A DNA stretch of 64,000 nt, taken from NCBI RefSeq assembly GCF_902859765.1, contig NZ_CADIJV010000014.1, positions 62,001 to 126,000 on the forward strand. The letters run 5' to 3'. The position numbers and the translations under genes were made by a program. Of the stretch, positions 35,501 to 46,035 are shown in pieces. The notes below the pieces were generated by a model. That model made no database searches. It was given only the letters and a program-made list of their open reading frames with translations, and was not told the origin of the DNA. The DNA is from Achromobacter pulmonis. GTDB taxonomy: Bacteria > Pseudomonadota > Gammaproteobacteria > Burkholderiales > Burkholderiaceae_B. Numbering within the stretch: position 1 is the first letter of the stretch; the number at the start of each line of letters is the position of its first letter.

Positions 35501-35926
35501 TCACTTCTCCGCGCTTTCTCCCGGCAGCCCGTCGCTGACCTCGGCCAACGCCGCCTTCATCTCCTCATAAGAACTCACCCGCTCATTCTGAAAGCTACCC
35601 AGCACTCCCCGGCAGCCATCGACGCCGGAGCGCTTCATCTCTTCCATCATCCGCGCCCCATCCGCGAGCCCCTTCCGGTACAACCCGTCATACCCCGCCG
35701 CCGAAAACCCATACTCCTTGGCATAGCGCTCCAGGTTCGCGCGCGAGGCCGCCTGGTGCTGCGCCAGGTCGGGTTCGGACGCCCCGCATGAGCGGGCCGC
35801 GCCGTTGGAGGCGCCCGCCGCCACCACGAAGGATTCGAACTGGGCCTGTTCGGCCGCATCGGGCGCGGCCCCGGCCGGGGCGGCCACGGCCATCGTCCAG
35901 GCCAGGCCGATCAGCATCTTGCGCAT
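35501..35926 (-). CDS. Hypothetical secreted protein with two cysteines
   Basis: The 141-residue protein has a Sec signal (MRKMLIGLAWTMAVAAPAGA) and a mature part of about 120 residues rich in helices. Two cysteines (in ARSCGAS and DGCRGVL) could form a disulfide. I do not recognise a family. Base composition matches neighbours, and the gene has an ATG start and a plausible length, so it is likely real. It is divergent from the peroxiredoxin gene. About 230 bp without features lie between it and the convergent hydrolase gene. Confidence 0.7.
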   Translation of the reverse strand: MRKMLIGLAWTMAVAAPAGAAPDAAEQAQFESFVVAAGASNGAARSCGASEPDLAQHQAASRANLERYAKEYGFSAAGYDGLYRKGLADGARMMEEMKRSGVDGCRGVLGSFQNERVSSYEEMKAALAEVSDGLPGESAEK

Positions 35927-36153
35927 TGGTTTGTCTCCGCGAAGCGCCCGCGCGCGCAGTCCGCACGGGCGTTGATTACCACGACATTATGGCAATGATC
36001 TCCTGGCCGTCCCGCGTGTGGAGTCGTTTCAGACTGTGCGGTTTCTTTTCCCGCCGGTCGGTGCTGGCCAGCAAGCGCCACGCGCAGGAACTATGATGAG
36101 GGCTGTGGGGCACGTCCGCCCCAATGCAACACCCCAACACTGGAGATTCCCCC

Positions 36154-36657
<504 letters not shown>

Positions 36658-36738
36658 TCCAGTCCCTGTTTCATCGCTCAATGCGCGGGCCGCCCGGCGG
36701 CCCGCGCCGCTACTTCCCGGCAGGAGTAGCCAGACGCC

Positions 36739-38157
36739 ATGCTCACAACCATTTCCTCTTTTTCGTCGCTGTATGTCGCGACCCTGCTGATGCTCATCGG
36801 CACCGGTCTGTTCAACACCTACATGGGGTTGAGGCTGACCGCGCAATCGGTCAGCGAGATCTGGATCGGCGCCCTGATTGCCGGCTACTACCTGGGCCTG
36901 GTGTGCGGCGCACGGCTGGGACACAAACTCATCATCCGCGTCGGCCACATCCGCGCCTTCGTCGCCTGCGCCGCCGTCGCCACCAGCATGATCCTGGCGC
37001 AGACGCTGGTCGATTCCATGCCGCTGTGGCTGGTGTTCCGCGTCATCTCCGGCATCGTCATGGTGACCGAATTCATGGTCATCGAAAGCTGGCTCAATGA
37101 ACAAACCGAAAACCACCAGCGCGGCCGCGTGTTCTCGGTCTACATGGTGGTGTCCGGGCTGGGCACCGTGCTGGGGCAACTGGCCCTGACCGCCTATGCC
37201 ACGCTCGACCTGCGGCCGCTGACCCTGGTGGCCATGTGCCTGGTGCTGTGCCTGGTGCCGATCGCCGTCACGGCCCGCTCGCACCCGCCCACCCCGCTGC
37301 CGGCCGCGCTCGACATCCGCTTCTTCATGCGCCGCGTGCCGCTGTCCATGACCGTGCTGTTCGTGGCCGGCAACCTGTCCGGCGCCTTCTATGGCCTGGC
37401 GGCCGTGTACGGCGCCAAGCACGGCATGAGCACTTCGCAGGCCGCCATCTTCGTGGCCGCCGCGGTCACCGCCGGACTGTTGTCGCAATGGCCCATGGGC
37501 TGGCTGTCAGACCGAATCAACCGCGCCGGGCTGATCCGCTTCAATGCCCTGTTGCTGGTGGTGCTGCCGGCCGTGATGTGGGGCTGGCTGACGCTGCCGT
37601 TCTGGGCGCTGGTGCTGCTGTCGTGCGTCTTCGGCGTGCTGCAGTTCACGCTGTATCCGCTGGGCGCCGCCTTCGCCAACGATCACGTCGAATCCGAACG
37701 CCGCGTCAGCCTGTCGGCGGTATTGCTCATGACCTACGGCGTGGGCGCCTGCGTCGGCCCCATGATCGCGGGGGTGCTGATGTCGGTGGCCGGGCACAGC
37801 ATGTACTACGTGTTCATCTCGGCCTGCGCCCTGATCCTGGTGTGGCATGTGCGTCCCACCCGCGTGACCGGCGTGCACCAGGTCGAGGAAGCGCCGGTGC
37901 ACTTCGTGCCGATGCCTGATTCCCTGCAAAGCTCGCCGGCCGCTGCGGTGCTCGATCCGCGCGTCGATGTGGAAAACGACATCGGCATCGAGATGGTGCA
38001 GCCTGACCCGTCGGCCGCGCCCGCGCCAGTGGAAGGGGCCGGCGCCGTGGACCCGCCGGGCGGCTCGCTCGATCCGGCCGCCGTGCCCGTGGACGCCGCT
38101 GCGGTCGAGACGGTCGAGGCCGACGAGCCGGCGCGCCAGCCGCGCACCGGCACCTGA
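36739..38157 (+). CDS. MFS transporter, YcaD-like, with long acidic C-terminal tail
   Basis: The 472-residue protein has twelve predicted helices. A YYLGLVCGARLGHKLI loop follows helix two, with MVTEFMVIESWLNEQ in the middle, typical of the YcaD-type MFS branch. After the last helix near residue 375 comes a tail of about 95 residues rich in Pro, Ala, Val, Asp and Glu that is probably disordered and cytosolic. The substrate is unknown. The convergent EamA gene ends 13 bp away. Confidence 0.88.
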   Translation: MLTTISSFSSLYVATLLMLIGTGLFNTYMGLRLTAQSVSEIWIGALIAGYYLGLVCGARLGHKLIIRVGHIRAFVACAAVATSMILAQTLVDSMPLWLVFRVISGIVMVTEFMVIESWLNEQTENHQRGRVFSVYMVVSGLGTVLGQLALTAYATLDLRPLTLVAMCLVLCLVPIAVTARSHPPTPLPAALDIRFFMRRVPLSMTVLFVAGNLSGAFYGLAAVYGAKHGMSTSQAAIFVAAAVTAGLLSQWPMGWLSDRINRAGLIRFNALLLVVLPAVMWGWLTLPFWALVLLSCVFGVLQFTLYPLGAAFANDHVESERRVSLSAVLLMTYGVGACVGPMIAGVLMSVAGHSMYYVFISACALILVWHVRPTRVTGVHQVEEAPVHFVPMPDSLQSSPAAAVLDPRVDVENDIGIEMVQPDPSAAPAPVEGAGAVDPPGGSLDPAAVPVDAAAVETVEADEPARQPRTGT

Positions 38158-38169
38158 GGCCGGCACCCC

Positions 38170-39060
38170 CTACCAGGGCGCCATCAGCAGGATGGCCGCC
38201 AGCGCCAGCGCCAGGCCGAGTCCGTTGACGCGGCCGAGCGGTTCGCGGAACACCAGCGCCCCGACCAGCGTGCCCAGCGTGATCACGCCCATGTTCATGG
38301 CGGCGAACACCAGCGCGGGATGGTCCGGCAGCGCCTGGTGCGCGCGGATATAGGTAATGATGTTGCCGAAATTCACCACGCCCAGCGCAACGCCGGCGGC
38401 CAGGTGGCGTGGCGCCCAGCGCGCGCGGCGCCACAGCAGGTAGGCCAGCATCAGCATGCTGGCCAGCGCGAACGCCAACAGCAGCCCGCCGGCGAACGCG
38501 GTGCCGGCACGCGCCACCTGCTTGAACAGGATATCCACCAGGCCATAGGCCACCCATACCGCCAGCGGCCACAGCCATAGCGCGCGGCGTTGCCCGGTGT
38601 CGGCCGGATCGGCGGTATCGGCGGCGCGCGCCGGGGGCGGACGCCGCAGCAGGCAGAACAGCGCGGCAAAGGCCAGTGCGATGGCGCCCAGCTTGCGGCC
38701 GCTGACCGGCTCGCCGAACAGCAGGAAGGCCGCCAGCAGCGGGATGAAGAGCGACAGCCGCTGCGCCGCGTCGCTGCGCACCACGCCGGCGTGGCGCACG
38801 GCCAGCGCCATTGCCATGAAGCCGCTGGGCAGCAGCACGCCCAGCGCCGCCAGCACCAGCCATGGCGTTCGCGGCGTCAGCAGCGCGGCCGGGTCCGGCC
38901 GCAGCACGATCCAGCAAAGCAGGGCGGCCACGGCGTGGTTCACCATGATGGCCTGGCGCACGTCCACCTGCCAGCGCCGCGCCAGCTTGAGCATCGCTGC
39001 CACGGCGACGCTGCAGGCGACGCTGGCCACCAGGTAGGACGGACCGGAAGACAGCGTCAC
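38170..39060 (-). CDS. EamA/DMT-family transporter
   Basis: The 296-residue membrane protein has about ten helices in two EamA-like halves ([20 protein letters not shown] and, in the second half, the [24 protein letters not shown] region). I used the GTG at 39060, which overlaps the bioB stop as GTGA and gives a normal EamA length; a longer frame exists upstream inside bioB. The close coupling to bioB raises the idea of a biotin-related or metabolite exporter, but no substrate can be assigned. Confidence 0.87.
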   Translation of the reverse strand: MTLSSGPSYLVASVACSVAVAAMLKLARRWQVDVRQAIMVNHAVAALLCWIVLRPDPAALLTPRTPWLVLAALGVLLPSGFMAMALAVRHAGVVRSDAAQRLSLFIPLLAAFLLFGEPVSGRKLGAIALAFAALFCLLRRPPPARAADTADPADTGQRRALWLWPLAVWVAYGLVDILFKQVARAGTAFAGGLLLAFALASMLMLAYLLWRRARWAPRHLAAGVALGVVNFGNIITYIRAHQALPDHPALVFAAMNMGVITLGTLVGALVFREPLGRVNGLGLALALAAILLMAPW

Positions 39061-40082
39061 GCCGGCTCGTCCTGCCGCGGGTGATGATGCGGCTGCTGGC
39101 GGGCGTCGATACGCATGCCCAGGCGCTGCAGCAGACGCTGGTCGGCCTCCATGCGCGGGTTGCCGGTGGTCAGCAGCACATCGCCGTAGAACATCGAATT
39201 GGCGCCCGCCATGAAGCACAATGCCTGCATCGCGTCGTCCATGGCCTCGCGCCCGGCCGACAGGCGCACCATGGCGCGCGGCATGGTGATGCGCGCCACC
39301 GCGATGGTGCGCACGAACTCGAACGGATCAAGCGTTTCGGCATCGGCCAGCGGCGTGCCTTCCACCCGCATCAGGTTGTTGATCGGCACCGATTCCGGAT
39401 AGGGCGCCATATTGGCCAACTGCGCGATCAGGCCGGCGCGCTCCTGGCGCGATTCGCCCATGCCGACGATGCCGCCGCAGCAGACGTTGATGCCGGCGCC
39501 GCGCACCCGTTCCAGGGTGTCCAGACGGTCCTGGTAGGTGCGGGTGGTGACGACCTTGCCGTAGAACTCGGGCGCGGTGTCCAGGTTGTGGTTGTAGTAG
39601 TCCAGGCCGGCGTCCCTGAGCTGTTCGGCCTGGCCTTCGCGCAGCATGCCCAGGGTGACGCAGGTCTCCAGGCCCAACGCCTTGACCGCGCTGACCATTT
39701 CGGCCACGGCCTCCAGGTGGTGCGGCTTGGGGCTGCGCCAGGCCGCGCCCATGCAGAAGCGTTGCGCGCCGCCGGCCTGGGCCGCGCGCGCCGCGGCCAG
39801 CACTTCCTCCAGCGGCATCAGTTTTTCCGCTTCCAGGCCGGTGTCGTAGCGCGAGGACTGCGAGCAGTAGCCGCAGTCCTCGGGACAGCCGCCGGTCTTG
39901 ATCGACAGCAGGCTCGACAGCTGGATGCCGTTGGGATCGAAGTGGGCGCGGTGGGTCTGCTGCGCGCGGTACACCAGGTCCATGAACGGCAGGTCATAGA
40001 GTTCCATCACGGCGGCGCTGCTCCAGGCAGGCGCCAGCGGCGTCTTGGGCGGTTTCGGAACGGGTATGTAGGCGGTCTGCAT
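39057..40082 (-). CDS. bioB: Biotin synthase
   Basis: BioB is a radical-SAM enzyme that inserts sulfur into dethiobiotin. The 341-residue protein has the CxxxCxxC motif at Cys66-Cys70-Cys73 ([14 protein letters not shown]), and later [36 protein letters not shown] and SIF-like [15 protein letters not shown]. The start at 40082 matches the normal N-terminus; an upstream frame adds only unrelated residues. No other bio genes lie in the window. Confidence 0.96.
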   Translation of the reverse strand: MQTAYIPVPKPPKTPLAPAWSSAAVMELYDLPFMDLVYRAQQTHRAHFDPNGIQLSSLLSIKTGGCPEDCGYCSQSSRYDTGLEAEKLMPLEEVLAAARAAQAGGAQRFCMGAAWRSPKPHHLEAVAEMVSAVKALGLETCVTLGMLREGQAEQLRDAGLDYYNHNLDTAPEFYGKVVTTRTYQDRLDTLERVRGAGINVCCGGIVGMGESRQERAGLIAQLANMAPYPESVPINNLMRVEGTPLADAETLDPFEFVRTIAVARITMPRAMVRLSAGREAMDDAMQALCFMAGANSMFYGDVLLTTGNPRMEADQRLLQRLGMRIDARQQPHHHPRQDEPA

Positions 40083-40317
40083 GAACGGACTCCAGAAGGC
40101 TCGCGAGGATCGCGCCGGGCGCCCGTGGTGGGCGGCTCGACCGGCGGATCGTATGAAGCTGCGCAGGGTTTGCGCAATCTGGTGCCAGTCCCCGATATAG
40201 CAGGGACGTTGCCGACGTTTTTGCTGGAAATGACGATTTTTAGGCGTGGGCGGAGTCGAACGCGGCGGCATCTTCGCGCAGTCGGCCGCCCCGATTATTT
40301 TGCTTCAATTTGTAAGA

Positions 40318-41817
40318 TCAGGAGGCGCCGCCCGGCGCGGACTTGCCGCGGGTCTTCGGTTTCTCGTGGCCGGTGATGCCGCGGTCGCGCGCCCAGACGA
40401 TGGCCGCGCTGCGCCGGTGTACGCCGATCTTGCTGTAGATGGTCGCCACGTGGTTGCGCACCGTATTGCGCGACAGGCGCAACTGGCGCGCGATGCCATC
40501 GTCGTCATGGCCCTGGCACAACAGCCCGAGCACCTCGCGCTCACGCGCCGTCAACTGCGCCAGCTCGGCCACGTCGCGGCTCGCCGGCGCCGGCGCGCGC
40601 AATTGCGCCAGCTTCTCGATGATGCCGCGGCTGAACCAGGAGGTGTCCTGCATCACGGCTTCGATCGCGGTCAAGAGTTCGGTTTCGGTGCGCTTGCGTT
40701 CGCTGATGTCCTGCAGCACCAGCAGCACGCGCTGCTCGCCGCCGATCATGACGGGCTCGGCCGACAGCAGGCAGTCGAGCTGGGCGCCGTCCGCCGTGAC
40801 CAGCGCGGTCTCGCGATTGCGCACGCTTTCGCCGCGCGCCAGCGCGGCCGTCAAGTCTTCGTCCGGGCGCAGTCCGAAGGCGGTCAGCTCCTGGCCCACG
40901 GCCTCCTCTGGCGCCACGTCCACGGCCTGGGCGTAGGCGTCGTTGATATCCAGCGCGTGCAATGAACTGCCCTCGCACAGCGCCATGGGCACGGGCGCCA
41001 GGCGGAACGCCTTGGAAAACCGTTCCTCGCTTTGCTGCAAGGCTTCTTCGGCGCGCTTGCGCTTTTCCAGGTCGATGAAGGTGAACAGCATGCAGGGCTC
41101 ATCCTGCATGTCTATCGGCTGGCCGGCGACGATCACGAATTTGGCGCCGCCGTCGGCCAGCCGCAGCACGCCCTCGCGCTGGCCGATGGTCTGGCCCGCG
41201 TTGAGCTTGGCCACCGCGTCTTCCCGGTCGTCGCCGCCTTCCAGCACATCCAGTTCGTAGGCCGATTTGCCCAGCACCGCGTCGCGCGCCAGGCCGGTCA
41301 TGTCCAGGAATCCCTGGTTCACTTTCACGTAGCGCAGGTCGGATAGCCGGCAGATCAGCGCGGGCGCCGGGTTGGCCGCGAAGGTGCGCTCGAAGCGCTG
41401 CTCGGCGTTGAGCTGGTCGGTCTGGTCATCCAGGATCAGCACGCGATAGTCGGCGTCTTCATTTTCGAGCAGCAGGCCGCGCGCGCGGATGTGGCGCTGG
41501 AAGTCCGGGTCGTCCTTGCGGGTCAGGTCCAACAGCAGATCGTCGAAGGCAAGGCCAGCGGCCAGCCGGTCCAGCGGATACTGCCGGGCCGGCACACGGT
41601 GGTGATTGCGGTAGGTCAGCGCGTAGCGCTTGCGGTAGCCGGCCGGTGTCTGCCCCAGCGCCTGCGCCGTGTCGGCCCCATGCAGCGCCAGGGCGCTGGC
41701 GTTGGCCCAGGCGATGGCGCCATCGGCTTCGAGCAGGATGATGCCTTCGTTCAGGCCAGCGATGATGCGTTGCAGGTGCTGGCGATGCGTGTGCGGGGCG
41801 GCGTTGCTGGCGGTCAC
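40318..41817 (-). CDS. PAS-domain LuxR-family transcriptional regulator
   Basis: The 499-residue protein has three PAS-like segments (about residues 15-110, 145-260 and 270-385) and a C-terminal LuxR helix-turn-helix (LTAREREVLGLLCQGHDDDGIARQL then SRNTVRNHVATIYSKIGV). There is no receiver domain, so it is a one-component sensor and regulator. The start is the GTG at 41817, preceded by AAGAGG; an open frame upstream crosses the tRNA terminator and is not used. No target genes are known. The ligand for the PAS domains cannot be read from sequence. Confidence 0.85.
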   Translation of the reverse strand: MTASNAAPHTHRQHLQRIIAGLNEGIILLEADGAIAWANASALALHGADTAQALGQTPAGYRKRYALTYRNHHRVPARQYPLDRLAAGLAFDDLLLDLTRKDDPDFQRHIRARGLLLENEDADYRVLILDDQTDQLNAEQRFERTFAANPAPALICRLSDLRYVKVNQGFLDMTGLARDAVLGKSAYELDVLEGGDDREDAVAKLNAGQTIGQREGVLRLADGGAKFVIVAGQPIDMQDEPCMLFTFIDLEKRKRAEEALQQSEERFSKAFRLAPVPMALCEGSSLHALDINDAYAQAVDVAPEEAVGQELTAFGLRPDEDLTAALARGESVRNRETALVTADGAQLDCLLSAEPVMIGGEQRVLLVLQDISERKRTETELLTAIEAVMQDTSWFSRGIIEKLAQLRAPAPASRDVAELAQLTAREREVLGLLCQGHDDDGIARQLRLSRNTVRNHVATIYSKIGVHRRSAAIVWARDRGITGHEKPKTRGKSAPGGAS

Positions 41818-41934
41818 GTGGGCCTCTTGGCTTGGCTGGCACAAGCCCACAGGATGCGTTGCGATGGGCGGCCTGTCCAGAGGATAAACGGACGAGACGA
41901 GGGGATGGGAGCGGCATGGCGCCTGCCGCCGCGC

Positions 41935-41966
41935 AAAGCAAAAAAGCTCCGGAATCCGGAGCTTTT
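41935..41966 (-). terminator. Rho-independent terminator of the downstream tRNA triplet
   Basis: A perfect stem with arms 41942-41952 and 41956-41966 and a 3-nt loop is followed on the minus strand by a T-run (TTTTTTGCTTT). It lies about 80 bp past the last tRNA-Asp and can also work in the other direction. Confidence 0.85.
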
Positions 41967-42048
41967 GGCGGGCGCCTTCTGGCGCAGTGCAGGAAGACTC
42001 CTGCGGAACAACTGGTCTTGCGGCTTGCTGGGATGCACACAAGATGCT

Positions 42049-42125
42049 TGGCGGAGCGGACGGGGCTCGAACCCGCGACCCCCGGCGTGACAGGCCGGTA
42101 TTCTAACCAACTGAACTACCGCTCC
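42049..42125 (-). tRNA. tRNA-Asp (GTC), copy 1
   Basis: The 77-nt sequence folds as a standard cloverleaf: acceptor GGAGCGG paired with CCGCTCC, discriminator G, encoded CCA, TTCGAGC-type T-loop, and anticodon GTC in the CCTGTCACG loop. It is identical by eye to the copy at 42503. Confidence 0.97.
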
Positions 42126-42202
42126 GCAGCGGCTTACGAGATTTCAGAGCACACCGTCTTGTCAGGACAGCCTTGCAAAATCCGGTTGGCGAGCCAGCGA
42201 AC

Positions 42203-42278
42203 TGGCGTCCCCTAGGGGATTCGAACCCCTGTACTCACCGTGAAAGGGTGATGTCCTAGGCCTCTAGACGAAGGGGAC
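42203..42278 (-). tRNA. tRNA-Glu (TTC), copy 1
   Basis: The 76-nt sequence has acceptor GTCCCCT paired with AGGGGAC, encoded CCA and anticodon TTC in the loop CCTTTCACG. It is identical by eye to the copy at 42641. Confidence 0.97.
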
Positions 42279-42323
42279 CGGAACTTGCAACTGCTCGAAC
42301 TACTGTACTACTTACTGCTTTAC

Positions 42324-42399
<76 letters not shown>

Positions 42400-42453
42400 C
42401 AGAATCCCTGCTGTTCCAAGCTGCAAACAACAAGGCTTACACCCTATAAATGC

Positions 42454-42475
42454 AAAAAGCCCCGAGGACGGAGCT
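42454..42475 (-). terminator. Rho-independent terminator between the two tRNA triplets
   Basis: On the minus strand AGCTCCG, a TCCT loop and CGGGGCT (one G-T pair) are followed by TTTT. It lies about 30 bp after tRNA-Asp copy 2 and before tRNA-Ala copy 1, so the second triplet probably needs its own promoter or read-through. Confidence 0.7.
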
Positions 42476-42502
42476 CTTGAAAGGCACTGCGTAGAGCGCT
42501 TT

Positions 42503-42579
42503 TGGCGGAGCGGACGGGGCTCGAACCCGCGACCCCCGGCGTGACAGGCCGGTATTCTAACCAACTGAACTACCGCTCC
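42503..42579 (-). tRNA. tRNA-Asp (GTC), copy 2
   Basis: Same 77-nt tRNA as at 42049, with CCA encoded and anticodon GTC. The 12 nt just upstream (GTAAGCCGCTGC on the minus strand) are shared with copy 1. Confidence 0.97.
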
Positions 42580-42640
42580 GCAGCGGCTTACTCAACTACT
42601 GTGTCACTTCAACTGCATCTGGTACTGCTGCCAGTAAGAC

Positions 42641-42716
42641 TGGCGTCCCCTAGGGGATTCGAACCCCTGTACTCACCGTGAAAGGGTGATGTCCTAGGCC
42701 TCTAGACGAAGGGGAC
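42641..42716 (-). tRNA. tRNA-Glu (TTC), copy 2
   Basis: Same 76-nt tRNA as at 42203, CCA encoded, anticodon TTC. The spacers on both sides differ from those of copy 1. Confidence 0.97.
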
Positions 42717-42763
42717 TTGGACTTGCCGTACTGCTGATCTTTACTGCATTCTTCGCTTTGGAC

Positions 42764-42839
<76 letters not shown>

Positions 42840-43258
42840 GTTCTTCTAATCAAGTCCCGCTACGTTCCACGCTTTTTCGAGCACTTTCGTGTTCGTTTCA
42901 GGTGTTTCGTTGCCGGTTTGTTTAGTGCCGTTGGCGAAGAAACGAGATTATGCACGAACTAATTTTGGTGTGCAAGTCGATTGCAGGCAAAAAATGAAAA
43001 AGTTGCGCCGAAATTGTTTTCAGAGGGACCGATGCGGGGCCGCCGCGACGCCGGCCGCTGATCGAGCCGCGGGTTGCCTGGGGGCGGGCAGGGCCTTTGC
43101 CGCGCGATGCACGGCCCTCGCGCCGGCAGCAGGCGGCGGTTCGCGCGGCATGCAACGGCCGGAAAATCAAAGGCTTGCGCGAGTGCTATCGTGAGGGACG
43201 GTTGCGGGCACGCGCGGCGTGTTCCGCCATGATGTCCTGCCGGCAGGAGATTTTTCGC
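42840..43258. other. 419-bp non-coding interval between the tRNA cluster and the aldo/keto reductase
   Basis: It holds the tRNA promoter and about 100 nt of leader on the minus side. The part 42840-43010 is less GC-rich than its surroundings. The rest (about 43020-43240) shows no gene, repeat or clear promoter for the reductase. Confidence 0.6.
42947..42975 (-). promoter_or_regulatory. Sigma-70 promoter of the tRNA cluster
   Basis: On the minus strand TTGCAC (-35, 42970-42975) and CATAAT (-10, 42947-42952) are spaced by exactly 17 bp. The first tRNA begins about 100 bp downstream. It is the best promoter match seen in the window. Confidence 0.8.
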
Positions 43259-44314
43259 ATGAGCACCAAGACTTCCTTTCCCACGCGCCCGTTGGGGCGC
43301 AGCGACATGTCCATCACGCGGATCGGCCTGGGCGCCTGGGCCATGGGCGGCAATGCCTGGGCCATCGGCTGGGGGCCGCAGGATGACAGCGATTCGATCG
43401 ATGCGATCCGCCTGGCGGTAGACCGTGGCATCAACTGGATCGATACCGCCGCGGTCTATGGGCTGGGCCATGCCGAGGAAGTGGTGGGACGGGCGCTGGC
43501 GCAGATGCCCCTCGGCGACCGGCCCTATGTCTTCACCAAGTGCGGCCTGACCTGGTCCGCCGACCAGCCTCGGGCGATGCCACGTCGCAGCGGCGCGCCG
43601 GACAGCATCCGCCGTGAAGTCGAGGCCTCGCTGCGGCGCCTGGGCGTGGAACGCATCGACCTTTATCAGATGCACTGGCCGGCCGGCGATGGCACGCCGC
43701 TCGACGTCTATTGGCAGACATTGCTGGACCTCAAGCGCGAGGGCAAAGTGCGCGCGGTGGGCCTGTCCAATCACAATCTGGCGCAGTTGCTGGACGCCGA
43801 GGCGCTGGGCCACGTGGAGTCGCTGCAGCCGCCGTTCTCGGCGATCCAGCGCGGCGCGGCCAGCGATCTGATCCCGTGGTGCGCGCAGAATGGCACGGGG
43901 GTCATCGTCTACAGCCCGATGCAGTCCGGCCTGCTCAGCGGCGGCTTCTCCGTCGAGCGCGCGCAAGCCCTGCCCGAGGACGACTGGCGTTCGCGCAACG
44001 CCGAATTCCAGGCGCCCAACCTGGCCCGCAATCTGGCGCTGGCCGAGGCCTTCAAGCCCATCGCCGAGCGCCATGGCACCACCCAGGCGGCGGTCGCCAT
44101 CGCCTGGACGCTGGCATGGCCGGGAGTCACCGGCGCCATTGTCGGCATGCGCAATACGGCGCAGGTCAATGGCGTGCTGGGCGCGGCGGAGCTGGAACTG
44201 GACGGCGAAGACATGGCGCGCATCGCGGACGCGATCGAGCGTACCGGGGCGGGCGTGGGACCGCTGCGGCCGCTCGACGACAGCGGCGCGCTGCCCGCCG
44301 ATCTGCTGCGTTGA
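43259..44314 (+). CDS. Aldo/keto reductase
   Basis: The 351-residue TIM-barrel protein reduces carbonyls with NADPH. The catalytic tetrad is present: Asp62 and Tyr67 (DTAAVYGLG), Lys94 (VFTKCG) and His139 (YQMHWP). It resembles the YdhF/Tas-like branch with a longer length. The ATG at 43259 has AGGAG about 10 nt upstream; a longer frame upstream is non-coding-like. The substrate is unknown. A strong palindrome (stem 44382-44399) lies between its stop and the convergent lnt. Confidence 0.92.
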   Translation: MSTKTSFPTRPLGRSDMSITRIGLGAWAMGGNAWAIGWGPQDDSDSIDAIRLAVDRGINWIDTAAVYGLGHAEEVVGRALAQMPLGDRPYVFTKCGLTWSADQPRAMPRRSGAPDSIRREVEASLRRLGVERIDLYQMHWPAGDGTPLDVYWQTLLDLKREGKVRAVGLSNHNLAQLLDAEALGHVESLQPPFSAIQRGAASDLIPWCAQNGTGVIVYSPMQSGLLSGGFSVERAQALPEDDWRSRNAEFQAPNLARNLALAEAFKPIAERHGTTQAAVAIAWTLAWPGVTGAIVGMRNTAQVNGVLGAAELELDGEDMARIADAIERTGAGVGPLRPLDDSGALPADLLR

Positions 44315-44406
44315 GGCCGCGCCGGTAAAGCGCCCGGCCCGAGGCGCGCGGCCTGGCCGGATGACCCGGGATGGGAGGGCGCCGGGCGCAGGCGCCCGGT
44401 CCGTTG

Positions 44407-46035
44407 TCAGCCGCGGCGCGCGCGGCGGCCGAAGGCGGCGATGAGCGCCAGGCCGATCAGCGCCAGCGCCGACTTGTCGCCGAAACGCGCATAGGGCGTC
44501 AGGCCCGTCATGCCTTGCACCGATACCGGCAGCACGCCCGGCTGCAGCGGCGCCAGCTGAGCCGCCACATGGCCCTTGGCGTCGATGGCCGCGGTGATGC
44601 CGGTGTTGGTGGCGGTCAGCATGGGGCGCGCGGTTTCGATCGTGCGCAGGCGGCCGATCTGCAGATGCTGGCGCAACGCCCAGGTATCGCCGAACCAGCC
44701 CAGGTTGCTGACGTTGACCAGGATGGTGGCGCCCGGCTCGCCCTGGGGACCCGGTTGCAGCGCGGGCAGCAGGTCGGGGCCGAACAGGTCTTCGTAGCAG
44801 ATGTTGAAGGCGATGTGCTGCCCGTCCACCGCGAACGGCGTCTGGCGCGCGGGACCGCGGTCGAAATCGCCCAGGGGAATGTTCAGCATGTCGACGAACC
44901 AGTGGAAGCCCGGCGGCACGTATTCGCCCCAAGGCACCAGATGGCGCTTGTCGTAGCGCATGGCGGTGCTGCCGCCGGTCAATTGTTCCAGCGGCGTCTT
45001 GCCGTCGAAGCCTATGACGCTGTTGGTATAGCGGTCGCGGCCATCGACCACGTCGTGGATCGGCACCCCCATGGCGATCACGGCGTCCCGGCGCGCGGCG
45101 ACCTGGCGCCACACCTCCCAGGCGCGGGGATCGAGCTGGTCCTGGAAGATCGGCAGCACGGTTTCCGGCAGGATCACCAGTTGCGGGGGCGGCACGCCCG
45201 GCGCCGGCGCCATGGCGGTCAGTTCCAGGTGGCGGCGCAGGCTCTGGTCCAGCAGCGCCGGGTCGAATTTCTGCGACTGCTCGATATTGCCCTGGACCAG
45301 GCGCACGTTCAGCGCCTCGCCGCTGGGCGCGGACCAGTCGATGCGCGACAGCGGCCAGCCGGCGGCGGCCAGTGCCAGGGCCACGCCGGCGGCGAGCGCG
45401 CGGCGGCTGTCGCGGGCTGCGTTGCGATCGCCGGCCGGACGCCAGAGGCTGGCGATCGCGGCGGCGGCGAAGGCCGCCACCAGCGCCATGCCGTGTACGC
45501 CCAGCAGCGGCGCCCACCCGGCGATCGGGCCGTCGACCTGCGCGTAACCGATATTGAGCCAGGGGAAGCCGGTCAGGAGCACCGCGCGGATCCATTCGAA
45601 GCCGGCCCACAGCGCGCCCCAGGCCAGCGTCCCGGATAGCACGCGCGCCGGGGTCGAATCGGCCGCCAGCGGCGCATAGCGCCGCGCCAGCGCGCCCGCG
45701 GTGGCCGGAAACAGCGCCAGGAAGGCCGACAGCACCAGCACCGCGGCCACGGCCAGCGGCGCGGCCAGGTCGCCGTAGCGGTACAGGCTGATGAAGATCC
45801 AGTACAGGCCCAGGGCGTAGGTGGCGAAGCTGAACAGCCAGCCGCGCAGCCAGGCCTGGCGCGCCGAGGGCGCGTACAGCGTGACGCGGGCGGCCACCGC
45901 CAGCGCCAGGATCTGGGTGATGGCCAGGGCCCAGTCCGGCAGCGGGCCGGGCGCGAACGTGAGGGCGTGTACGGCGCCGGCCAGCGTCAGGCCGGCGGCG
46001 CCCAGCAGGACCGGACCGCGGGGGGCGCGGCTCAT
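44407..46035 (-). CDS. lnt: Apolipoprotein N-acyltransferase
   Basis: Lnt adds the third acyl chain to lipoproteins in the inner membrane. The 542-residue protein has N-terminal helices and a C-terminal nitrilase-like domain with the catalytic Glu (ILPETVLP), Lys ([14 protein letters not shown]) and Cys ([10 protein letters not shown]). It is last in the miaB-phoH-ybeY-corC-lnt series and its start overlaps the corC stop by 4 bp. Confidence 0.96.
   Translation of the reverse strand: MSRAPRGPVLLGAAGLTLAGAVHALTFAPGPLPDWALAITQILALAVAARVTLYAPSARQAWLRGWLFSFATYALGLYWIFISLYRYGDLAAPLAVAAVLVLSAFLALFPATAGALARRYAPLAADSTPARVLSGTLAWGALWAGFEWIRAVLLTGFPWLNIGYAQVDGPIAGWAPLLGVHGMALVAAFAAAAIASLWRPAGDRNAARDSRRALAAGVALALAAAGWPLSRIDWSAPSGEALNVRLVQGNIEQSQKFDPALLDQSLRRHLELTAMAPAPGVPPPQLVILPETVLPIFQDQLDPRAWEVWRQVAARRDAVIAMGVPIHDVVDGRDRYTNSVIGFDGKTPLEQLTGGSTAMRYDKRHLVPWGEYVPPGFHWFVDMLNIPLGDFDRGPARQTPFAVDGQHIAFNICYEDLFGPDLLPALQPGPQGEPGATILVNVSNLGWFGDTWALRQHLQIGRLRTIETARPMLTATNTGITAAIDAKGHVAAQLAPLQPGVLPVSVQGMTGLTPYARFGDKSALALIGLALIAAFGRRARRG

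Noticed and set aside
41818-42042. N-terminal extension of the PAS/LuxR regulator to an upstream ATG
   Set aside because: The extension would cross the tRNA terminator at 41935-41966 and has no PAS-like sequence. The GTG at 41817 has a good AAGAGG site.
42049-42125. tRNA cluster as an integration site for a mobile element
   Set aside because: No integrase, attachment repeat or change of composition was seen on either side; the repeats here are the tRNA genes themselves.
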